Source: an uncultured Peptostreptococcaceae bacterium (lineage in GTDB: Bacteria > Bacillota > Clostridia > Peptostreptococcales > Anaerovoracaceae). From it: 5,372 nt of DNA. The stretch covers positions 1 to 5,372 of the forward strand of contig CAJOQI010000165.1 in the NCBI GenBank assembly GCA_905236895.1. Direction: 5' to 3'. This document shows, piece by piece, positions 1 through 5,372 of this stretch (positions are counted from its first letter, which is position 1; each line of letters starts with the position of its first letter). A program made the translations under genes and the position numbers. A model generated the notes under the pieces. The model saw nothing but the letters and a program-made list of their open reading frames with translations, searched no databases and was not told the DNA's origin.

Positions 1-808
1 CAAGATCAAATACATCGTTCAGGAATACAGCGATCAGCACGAGGAGATTAACGGCATAGCTCCCATTATTCAAGCAAAGGGAATAGGAAGCAGCCTGGAA
101 ATCTCCGTTGAAGGAAAGTCCGCCCATGGAGCCCATCCGCACCTTGGACTAAATGCCATATCCATTCTGATGGAAATCCTGGGCAAACTTAATTTCGCCA
201 ATGAGGAGCTTAACGATATTATCACATTCTATAACGATCATATGGGCTTTGATGTAGGCGGAGAGAGAATGGGATGTGACTATATGGATGAGCCTTCGGG
301 ACATCTCACCTTCAATGTGGGCATGGTAAAATTCGACCGTAAGTCCATGAGCTTTACAATCAATATCAGATATCCGGTAACCATGGATGAAGATACGGTT
401 TATGAGGGAATTGTTGAAATCACCGATAAATTCGACATCGGTATTGTTAAGAAGGGGAGTCAGGATCCCATCTTCTTCCCTGAGGACGATCCAATGATAA
501 AGACCTTCATGGACGTATATCAGGAATTCACCGGTGACTATGAAAGCAAACCCTTAAGAATCGGCGGAGGAACTTATGCACGCTCCATGAAGAATTGCGT
601 GGCCTTTGGTGCTCTCTTCCCGGGAGATCCGGATCTGATGCATCAAAGGGACGAAAGGCTGGCTCTGGATAGACTCCTTACCACAACAAAGATCTATGGA
701 GATGCTATATATAAGCTGACAAAGCCGGATTTTCAATTCCTTCAGAAAGAGGAAGGGATTGAAGAAGAATCCCCGGAAGAGACTTTGGAGCAGAATTCAG
801 AAGAGTAA
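1..808 (+). CDS. pepV: M20-family PepV/Sapep-type metallodipeptidase, C-terminal part (5' end outside window)
   Basis: Frame 2 is open from the left edge to a TAA at 806-808 and gives 268 visible residues. PepV-type enzymes are usually about 460-470 residues, so roughly the first 200 are missing, including most metal ligands. The visible part starts in the lid/dimerisation-like domain: GKSAHGAHP at about residues 38-46 contains the His region that in PepV helps catalysis from the lid. The catalytic domain then resumes with GGGTYARS (188-195) and FPGDPDLMHQ (206-215). H214 of MHQ matches the C-terminal metal-ligand His of PepV. The family hydrolyses dipeptides and some short peptides in the cytoplasm using two divalent metals (Zn or Mn). 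Residues 241-268, after YKLTK, form a Glu-rich tail that I do not recognise as part of the family fold. tsaE starts 1 base after the stop. The family call is firm; PepV versus another Sapep-like dipeptidase, and the exact substrate, are less certain. Confidence 0.9.
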   Translation, partial: KIKYIVQEYSDQHEEINGIAPIIQAKGIGSSLEISVEGKSAHGAHPHLGLNAISILMEILGKLNFANEELNDIITFYNDHMGFDVGGERMGCDYMDEPSGHLTFNVGMVKFDRKSMSFTINIRYPVTMDEDTVYEGIVEITDKFDIGIVKKGSQDPIFFPEDDPMIKTFMDVYQEFTGDYESKPLRIGGGTYARSMKNCVAFGALFPGDPDLMHQRDERLALDRLLTTTKIYGDAIYKLTKPDFQFLQKEEGIEEESPEETLEQNSEE

Positions 809-809
809 T

Positions 810-1256
810 ATGGTAAAAGAAGTCAGGAGAAGGTTTACTCTTAAAAACGAAAAGGGCACGGAAAGTTTGGGACTTGAAATAGCAAAGTGCCTAAAGGGTG
901 GCGGTACCTTGGCCCTAATCGGGGACCTGGGTGCGGGGAAAACCACCTTAACCAAATACATAGCAAAGGGGCTTGGAATCAGCAAAATGATCACAAGCCC
1001 TACTTTTACTATTGTGAATGAATATCATGAGGTGGTAGATGGAGAGCAGATAGACTTTTATCATGTGGACGCCTACCGCCTGGAGGACGAAGAAGCCGCC
1101 TTCTATATCGGACTTGAAGAGTATTTCGGCGACGGAAATATTTGCGTTATCGAATGGGCCGACATAGTTGAGGGCATCTTGCCCGAGGACACCAAATACG
1201 TCTACCTGGAGCAGGGTGAGGATGAAGAAGAGAGGATAGCCAATTGTACGTTTTAG
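810..1256 (+). CDS. tsaE: tRNA t6A biosynthesis ATPase TsaE
   Basis: This 148-residue protein is the usual length for TsaE (YjeE/YdiB), the P-loop ATPase that works with TsaB and TsaD in t6A37 formation on tRNA, where it is thought to reset the TsaBD complex between catalytic cycles. Visible motifs are Walker A GDLGAGKTT (38-46), the switch-like TSPTF (62-66), HVDAYRL (85-91) with the conserved Asp87, and VIEWADI (113-119). These are the family's hallmarks in the expected order. I chose the ATG at 810 because it gives the normal TsaE length and a typical N-terminus. An in-frame TTG at 759 would add 17 basic residues without family resemblance and would overlap the dipeptidase gene by 50 bases. 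Upstream there is only a weak AGAAGAG (799-805), so translation is probably coupled to the preceding gene. The 3' end overlaps tsaB by 13 bases. The C-terminus is acidic (EQGEDEEE, 134-141). Confidence 0.95.
   Translation: MVKEVRRRFTLKNEKGTESLGLEIAKCLKGGGTLALIGDLGAGKTTLTKYIAKGLGISKMITSPTFTIVNEYHEVVDGEQIDFYHVDAYRLEDEEAAFYIGLEEYFGDGNICVIEWADIVEGILPEDTKYVYLEQGEDEEERIANCTF
1230..1236 (+). promoter_or_regulatory. Ribosome binding site for tsaB
   Basis: GAGAGGA lies inside the 3' end of tsaE, 7 bases before a TTG codon at 1244. It decides the start: there is no ATG nearby, and TTG at 1244 puts YVLGIETTG immediately after the initiator, as expected for TsaB. Confidence 0.75.
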
Positions 1257-1984
1257 GAATTGAAACCACAGGTCCCGTAGGCTCCGTTGCGGTAATGAAC
1301 GAAAAGGGACAGGTTGTAAGCAGAAAGACAAGTGAAAAGATGAGCCACCTTAGGGAACTGACCTCCATGACGGAGGAGATTTTTCGTGAGATGGGAATCA
1401 AAGCATCCAATCTTGGACTTATTACCGTGTCCATTGGCCCCGGCTCCTTCACAGGAATTAGAATCGGTGTAACTACAGCAAGAACCCTGGCTCAGGCTCT
1501 AAAAATTCCTTGCAAAGGTGTTTCTTCCCTCGAGATATTCAGAGAAAAGACCATTATGGGAAATACCAATTATACCGGAAAGGGAGCTGCCATAATCTAT
1601 AATGCAAGGCGCGGACAGGTCTACGGTGCTGTCTACGGCCCGAGAAGCCTTGAAATCCTGCCTCCCGGCCCATATATGCTTGAAGATGTGCTTGATGCTG
1701 TGTCTTCCCAGGAAGATAGAGAAGACTTTATCTTCTATGGAGATGGCGTGGATGCTTATGCCGACAGATTGGAGGGCTTGGCTCTGTCTGAAGAAGATGA
1801 CAGATATCCAACCGCCGCGATGGTGGCAAGGCTTGGTAGAAAACGCTTTGATGAGGAGGGGGATGATGGCTACGAAAACCTGCTTCCCGACTATATGCGA
1901 ATTGCCGAGGCTGAGCAAAAACTGAGGGACGGCACCCTCCAAAGAATGCAGGAAGAAAAGAAAAAGAGATATGAGGGAAATTAA
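1244..1984 (+). CDS. tsaB: tRNA t6A biosynthesis protein TsaB (TTG start)
   Basis: TsaB (YeaZ/YdiC) is an ASKHA-fold paralogue of TsaD. It is not known to be catalytic, but dimerises with TsaD as the scaffold of the bacterial t6A complex. The 246-residue product is slightly longer than the roughly 230 of E. coli and B. subtilis TsaB. The N-terminus YVLGIETTGPVGSVAV (2-17) is the phosphate-1-like strand pair, and GPGSFTGIRIG (65-75) is the family signature. NARRGQVY (120-127) matches the usual DARRGQVY except for Asn in place of Asp120. LPDYMRIAEAE (214-224) is the typical C-terminal P-x-Y-x-R...EAE motif. About 20 charged residues follow (EEKKKRYEGN at the end), explaining the extra length. 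The start is TTG at 1244, within tsaE, with a good ribosome binding site. The 3' end overlaps rimI by 14 bases, which suggests coupled translation. Confidence 0.94.
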   Translation: MYVLGIETTGPVGSVAVMNEKGQVVSRKTSEKMSHLRELTSMTEEIFREMGIKASNLGLITVSIGPGSFTGIRIGVTTARTLAQALKIPCKGVSSLEIFREKTIMGNTNYTGKGAAIIYNARRGQVYGAVYGPRSLEILPPGPYMLEDVLDAVSSQEDREDFIFYGDGVDAYADRLEGLALSEEDDRYPTAAMVARLGRKRFDEEGDDGYENLLPDYMRIAEAEQKLRDGTLQRMQEEKKKRYEGN

Positions 1985-2414
1985 TATAAGAAGAGCGGGA
2001 TTGGAAGATGTGGAGATGATAGCTTCTCTGGAAGAACTCTGTTTTTCCGACTCCTGGACCAAGGAAATGATTAGGGAGGATATGGCCAATCCTCTCTGCA
2101 CCTATCTTCTTGGAGAAATAGATGAAGAACTGGTAGCCTATATAGGTTTTTGGCTGGTGGTGGGAGAGTGTCAGATAAATAATGTGGCAGTGTCTCCTTT
2201 TTACAGAAGAGAGGGAATCGGAACAAGGCTCCTTATGGGAACCTTTGCCCTTTGTAAAGCTTTGGGAGCGGATAAAGCCAATCTGGAGGTTAGGGCAGGC
2301 AACCATGAGGCCATAGCCCTCTATAAGTCAATGGGCTTTAAGGAAGACGGAATAAGAAAAGGCTATTACGAAAACGACGGTGAAGATGCTCTCCTTATGA
2401 GCATGGATCTTTAA
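1971..2414 (+). CDS. rimI: Ribosomal protein S18 alanine N-acetyltransferase RimI (GNAT family)
   Basis: This 147-residue protein is a single GNAT domain of normal RimI length. RimI transfers acetyl from acetyl-CoA to the N-terminal Ala of ribosomal protein S18. The acetyl-CoA pyrophosphate loop is RREGIG (79-84, R/Q-x-x-G-x-G), preceded by the beta-4 strand NNVAVSP (70-76). NLEVRAGNHEAIALYKSMGF (104-123) aligns by eye with the E. coli RimI segment holding catalytic Glu103 and Tyr115; here these are Glu106 and Tyr118. The end (RKGYYENDGEDALLMSMDL) is also RimI-like. The ATG at 1971 lies inside the last codons of tsaB; the preceding bases are purine-rich but lack a well-spaced Shine-Dalgarno, so initiation is probably coupled to tsaB termination. 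GNAT substrate calls from sequence alone can fail, but position between tsaB and tsaD is the classic RimI context. Confidence 0.92.
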   Translation: MREINIRRAGLEDVEMIASLEELCFSDSWTKEMIREDMANPLCTYLLGEIDEELVAYIGFWLVVGECQINNVAVSPFYRREGIGTRLLMGTFALCKALGADKANLEVRAGNHEAIALYKSMGFKEDGIRKGYYENDGEDALLMSMDL

Positions 2415-2431
2415 TCATAGCTATAAGCAAA

Positions 2432-2436
2432 AAGGA
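2432..2436 (+). promoter_or_regulatory. Ribosome binding site for tsaD
   Basis: AAGGA in the 28-base rimI-tsaD spacer, 6 bases before the ATG at 2443. It supports that start and indicates independent ribosome loading, unlike the overlapping starts of tsaB and rimI. The spacer shows no promoter or hairpin. Confidence 0.7.
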
Positions 2437-2442
2437 AGATAG

Positions 2443-3459
2443 ATGAAGGACGGAAAGTTTATAACTCTTGGAATTGAAACAAGCTGCGATGAAACTGCCG
2501 CCGCCGTAGTTGCGGATGGCAGAGATTTGCTGTCCAATATCATCAGTACCCAGATAGATATTCATACCGCCTACGGTGGAGTTGTACCTGAAATCGCTTC
2601 CAGAAAACATCTGGAGGATATTAATAGGTGTATACAAGCTGCCCTTGATGAAGCCAAGGTAAGCATGGACCAGGTGGATCTTATTGGTGTTACCTATGGT
2701 CCCGGACTTATCGGCGCCTTGGTTATTGGTGTTGCCGCAGCAAAGGCTCTTACCCTGGCTACGGGAAAGCCTTTGATTGGCGTAAACCATATGCATGGCC
2801 ATATTTCAAGCAATTATCTGACCTATTCCAAACTGGAGCCGCCTTTCTTAAGTCTGGTGGTTTCAGGGGGCCATACCAATATAGTCTATGTTAAGGACTA
2901 TAACGACTATGAGGTTCTGGGCGGCACAAGGGACGATGCCATCGGCGAGGCCTACGACAAGGTAGCAAGGGTAATCGGACTTGGTTATCCCGGCGGTCCC
3001 AAAATAGATGGAGCCGCAAGGGAGGGAGATCCGGATGCCATTCAGTTTAAGAGAGTTTATTTGGAAAAGGGAAGCTATGATTTCAGTTTCAGCGGAATCA
3101 AGACCCAGGTTCTTAACTATGTGAACTCCGAAACCCAGGCGGGAAGAGAAGTGAATATAAACGACGTGGCTGCGGGCTTCCAGGAGGCCTGTACAGAGGT
3201 AATTACGGAAAAGATTATCGACGCAGCCAAAGAGTTAAAAGAAAATAGAATTGTAGTTGCAGGCGGAGTTGCAGCCAATAGCAGGCTTAGAGAAATGCTG
3301 GCGGGGAAATGCGATGCTATGGGTATTGAACTGTTTCTCCCGGATAAGAGTCTTTGTACGGATAATGCAGCTATGATAGCCTGTGCGGCACATTACGAAT
3401 ATAAGCTTGGCAGGGAAGACGATCTTAAATTGGACGCCTATGCCAATTTGGATTTTTAG
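2443..3459 (+). CDS. tsaD: tRNA N6-adenosine threonylcarbamoyltransferase TsaD (Kae1/Gcp family)
   Basis: TsaD transfers the threonylcarbamoyl group from threonylcarbamoyl-AMP to N6 of A37 in ANN-decoding tRNAs, together with TsaB and TsaE. The 338 residues match the family's usual 335-345. In order: LGIETSCDETAAAVV (9-23, ATP-binding strands), GGVVPEIASRKH (45-56), GVTYGPGLIGAL (82-93), NHMHGH (115-120) with metal ligands H116 and H120, SGGHT (141-145), GEAYDKVAR (168-176), GYPGGPKID (181-189), FSFSGIKT (214-221), VAGGVAANSRLR (272-283) and CTDNAAMIA (305-313) with D307 as the third metal ligand. All expected catalytic and nucleotide-binding positions look intact. The ATG at 2443 has a good ribosome binding site and gives the canonical short lead before the first strand. 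The residue between the metal histidines (His118) is commonly Glu or Ala in homologues I recall. Older names are gcp and ygjD; the historical glycoprotease label is incorrect. Confidence 0.97.
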   Translation: MKDGKFITLGIETSCDETAAAVVADGRDLLSNIISTQIDIHTAYGGVVPEIASRKHLEDINRCIQAALDEAKVSMDQVDLIGVTYGPGLIGALVIGVAAAKALTLATGKPLIGVNHMHGHISSNYLTYSKLEPPFLSLVVSGGHTNIVYVKDYNDYEVLGGTRDDAIGEAYDKVARVIGLGYPGGPKIDGAAREGDPDAIQFKRVYLEKGSYDFSFSGIKTQVLNYVNSETQAGREVNINDVAAGFQEACTEVITEKIIDAAKELKENRIVVAGGVAANSRLREMLAGKCDAMGIELFLPDKSLCTDNAAMIACAAHYEYKLGREDDLKLDAYANLDF

Positions 3460-3478
3460 AGAGGCTTAAGAAGACAGC

Positions 3479-3483
3479 GAGGA
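3479..3483 (+). promoter_or_regulatory. Ribosome binding site for the ABC-F gene
   Basis: GAGGA lies 7 bases before TTG at 3491 in the 31-base gap after tsaD. An in-frame TAA at 3467-3469 limits how far upstream the gene can begin, and no ATG falls between that stop and the conserved N-terminus. This site therefore fixes the TTG as the start. Confidence 0.75.
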
Positions 3484-3490
3484 CATTTCT

Positions 3491-5372
3491 TTGATAGTTC
3501 TTTCGGTTTCAGATGTGAACAAAAACTACGGAACGGATGTGATTCTTGAGAACATATCCTTCCATATAAACGAAGGAGAGAAGGTGGGAATTGTAGGCGT
3601 AAACGGCGCCGGCAAGACCACTCTTCTTAACATTCTTTCGGGAGAGCTGAAGGCGGATAGCGGCAATGTTTTCATAGCAAAGGAAACCACCATAGGCTAT
3701 CTGAAACAGAGAGACCAATTCGATAGCGAAAAAACCGTGGCTCAGGAGGTTGGTGGAATCTTCGCCAATCTTGAAGCTATGGAGAAGGAAATAGAGGAAC
3801 TTTCCACTGAAATAGCAGAGCCTGGCAACGAAGAAAACAAAGGTCTCTGGGACAGGCTTTCCCAACTCCAAAGGGACTTCGAGGAAAAGGGAGGCTATAC
3901 CTATAAGAGCGAAATGAAGGGCGTTTTAAGCTCCATGGCCTTTACCGATGACTATATGGATCAAAAGACGGGACAGCTCTCAGGCGGTGAAAGAACCAGA
4001 CTTGCCTTGGCATGCCTTCTCTTAAGCAAGCCGGATATTTTGTTCCTGGATGAACCTACCAACCATTTGGATATTGGAACCCTGAAGTGGTTGGAGCAGT
4101 ATCTTAAGGCCTATAAGGGAACCTTGATTCTTATCTCCCACGACAGATATTTTCTCGACCAGGTGACGGACCAGACCGTTGAAATAATGAATCGAAAGGC
4201 CAAGAAATACGCCGGCAATTATTCCGTCTTTGCGGAGAAGAAGAGGGCGGAGAGAGAGGCCCAGCAAAGAGCCTATGACAAGCAACAAAAAGAGATAAAG
4301 CACCACGAGGCTGTCATAAGAGAGTTTAAGAGCAGAAAGACGGAAAGAATGGAAAAGCAGGCAAAGGCTCGTCAGTCCATGCTTTCTCATATAGAAAGAC
4401 TTGATAAACCGGAGAGCGAAGGCAAGACCATGAAGCTTTCCCTTCACCAGACCCTAAAGAGCGGAAACGACGTTCTCCTTGGAGAGGACCTGGGAAAGAG
4501 CTTCTATACGGATGATGGCATGAAAAGACTCTTTAGGAATGTGAACTTTGATATTAAGAGGGGAGAAAGAATCTCCGTGGTTGGATCCAACGGTGTTGGG
4601 AAAACCACTCTCCTTAGAATAATAACGGAAGAAATAGAGCCTACGGAGGGCTATTTAAGAATCGGTCACAACGTGGAATTCGGTTACTACGATCAGGGGC
4701 AGCAGCTTTTGAATGACGATCTGACCGTCTTGGACGAGGTTCACGAGGCCTTCCACAAATATACGGAGAGGGAGCTTAGAACCATCCTGGGAAGCTTTTT
4801 GTTTACCGGGGATATGGTCTTCAGGAAGGTGGGGTCTCTTTCCGGCGGAGAGAAGGCAAGGCTGTCTCTTCTTAAACTGATGATGAGCGGAGCCAATGTG
4901 CTGGTTTTGGACGAGCCTACCAACCATCTGGACATTCAATCAAAGGAAGTCTTTGAGGAGGCTTTGATGGATTATCCGGGGACGGTAATTACCGTAACCC
5001 ACGACAGATACTTCTTAAACAGGGTTCCCGATAGGATCTTGGAGCTGACTCCCGAAGGAATGAACGAATATCTGGGGAAATACGATTATTACGTGGAGAA
5101 GAGAGAGGAAATTCAGTCCGGCAAGGCCTATCTTAGGGAAATGAAGGAGAAAAAGGAAGAGACTGCAGAAAAAACCTTAAGCGCCGCCGAGGAAAGAGAG
5201 CTTAAAAAGAAGAGAGAAGCGGAGGAGAGAAGGCTATCAAGAGAGATAGAGAATCTAGAGGCTTTGATAGATAATCTGGAGGGGGAGATAAGCTCTCTGG
5301 AGGGGGAAATGTGTGCTCCGGAGGTGCTTCGGGATGTGGCTAAACTGGGTGAGCTTAATGCCTCTCTGGAGG
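3491..5372 (+). CDS. ABC-F family ATPase, YdiF-type (3' end outside window, TTG start)
   Basis: Frame 2 is open without interruption from TTG 3491 to the right edge, giving 627 codons; B. subtilis YdiF is about 640 residues, so little is missing. Two ABC nucleotide-binding domains lie in tandem with no membrane segment. Domain 1 has Walker A GVNGAGKTT (36-44), signature LSGGE (163-167), Walker B/D-loop DEPTNHLD (187-194) and H-loop His217. Domain 2 has GSNGVGKTT (365-373), LSGGE (450-454), DEPTNHLD (474-481) and His504. Both catalytic Glu (188, 475) are present. A charged helical linker (about 247-305), preceded by YAGNYS (240-245), is the arm that in ABC-F proteins enters the ribosome near the P-site tRNA. 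From about 535 onward there is a highly charged coiled-coil tail. The domain order and location directly after tsaD match B. subtilis ydiF. It is probably a housekeeping translation factor rather than a transporter; an antibiotic-protection role is possible in this family, but nothing visible supports it. Confidence 0.95.
   Translation, partial: MIVLSVSDVNKNYGTDVILENISFHINEGEKVGIVGVNGAGKTTLLNILSGELKADSGNVFIAKETTIGYLKQRDQFDSEKTVAQEVGGIFANLEAMEKEIEELSTEIAEPGNEENKGLWDRLSQLQRDFEEKGGYTYKSEMKGVLSSMAFTDDYMDQKTGQLSGGERTRLALACLLLSKPDILFLDEPTNHLDIGTLKWLEQYLKAYKGTLILISHDRYFLDQVTDQTVEIMNRKAKKYAGNYSVFAEKKRAEREAQQRAYDKQQKEIKHHEAVIREFKSRKTERMEKQAKARQSMLSHIERLDKPESEGKTMKLSLHQTLKSGNDVLLGEDLGKSFYTDDGMKRLFRNVNFDIKRGERISVVGSNGVGKTTLLRIITEEIEPTEGYLRIGHNVEFGYYDQGQQLLNDDLTVLDEVHEAFHKYTERELRTILGSFLFTGDMVFRKVGSLSGGEKARLSLLKLMMSGANVLVLDEPTNHLDIQSKEVFEEALMDYPGTVITVTHDRYFLNRVPDRILELTPEGMNEYLGKYDYYVEKREEIQSGKAYLREMKEKKEETAEKTLSAAEERELKKKREAEERRLSREIENLEALIDNLEGEISSLEGEMCAPEVLRDVAKLGELNASLE
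5276..5317 (+). repeat. Imperfect 21-base direct repeat, two units, inside the ABC-F coiled coil
   Basis: Two adjacent 21-base units (5276-5296 and 5297-5317) match at 16 of 21 positions; the first 14 bases differ only once. Each begins CTGGAGGGGGA. The period is exactly seven codons, one coiled-coil heptad, encoding LEGEISS and LEGEMCA. The surrounding residues I586 to M607 continue the heptad pattern with Ile/Leu at regular positions. It may be a small duplication within the coiled coil or chance similarity between Leu-Glu-rich heptads. Confidence 0.5.

Noticed and set aside
759..809. Longer tsaE beginning at TTG 759
   Set aside because: The purine-rich tract AGAGGAAGGG ends about one base before this TTG, too close for initiation. 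The extra residues are basic, lack TsaE resemblance and overlap the dipeptidase gene. The ATG at 810 gives the normal family length.
1854..1865. Strong Shine-Dalgarno-like GAGGAGGGGG followed by ATG inside tsaB
   Set aside because: It encodes the acidic run DEEGDD of TsaB. The ATG is out of frame and opens only about 20 codons.
1499..2306. Long minus-strand open frames (1499-2101, 200 codons; 1728-2306, 192 codons)
   Set aside because: They lie antisense to tsaB and rimI, whose motifs are intact on the + strand. Their translations are Ser/Leu/His-rich without recognisable domains.
2415..2442. Promoter or terminator in the rimI-tsaD spacer
   Set aside because: The 28 bases hold no inverted repeat with a T-run and no convincing -35/-10 pair, only the tsaD ribosome binding site.
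3460..3490. Terminator or attenuator between tsaD and the ABC-F gene
   Set aside because: The 31 bases form no evident stem-loop. Read-through is the simplest reading, so no end of the transcription unit is called here.
5299..5311. Possible internal start (GGAGGGGG then ATG at 5309) in the ABC-F gene
   Set aside because: It is in frame at Met607, near the end of a protein expected to be about 640 residues, so only a short coiled-coil fragment would result. The G-rich tract is explained by Glu-Gly-Glu codons.

Overview
The window is one dense, co-directional block of six genes on the + strand, with no gap larger than about 30 bases. It looks like a chromosomal housekeeping region of a Bacillota bacterium, probably of the class Clostridia. 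Three things suggest this: the gene order matches the Bacillus subtilis ydiB-ydiC-ydiD-gcp-ydiF cluster (known synteny, recalled rather than searched); Arg is mostly AGA/AGG and Ile often ATA; and purine-rich ribosome binding sites sit before non-ATG starts. I would not name a genus.

Layout. Bases 1-808 hold the C-terminal part of a PepV/Sapep-type M20 dipeptidase whose start lies upstream. It is followed after 1 base by tsaE (810-1256). tsaB (1244-1984, TTG start) overlaps tsaE by 13 bases. rimI (1971-2414) overlaps tsaB by 14 bases. tsaD (2443-3459) follows after 28 bases. An ABC-F ATPase of the YdiF type (3491 to beyond the right edge, TTG start) follows after 31 bases. I see no promoter, terminator, RNA gene, mobile element or CRISPR array.

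How the genes work together. TsaB, TsaD and TsaE are three of the four core bacterial proteins for N6-threonylcarbamoyladenosine (t6A) at position 37 of ANN-decoding tRNAs. The fourth, the TsaC/TsaC2 (Sua5) enzyme that makes threonylcarbamoyl-AMP, is not in the window. RimI acetylates the N-terminus of ribosomal protein S18, and ABC-F proteins act on ribosomes. The block from tsaE to the right edge is therefore translation-centred. The dipeptidase is the outlier and may simply share the transcript.

Novelty. I found no undescribed system. The points worth a second look are small: an acidic tail on the dipeptidase, two TTG starts with good ribosome binding sites, an Asp-to-Asn change in a TsaB motif, an extra His between the TsaD metal-ligand histidines, and an in-frame 21-base repeat in the coiled-coil tail of the ABC-F gene.
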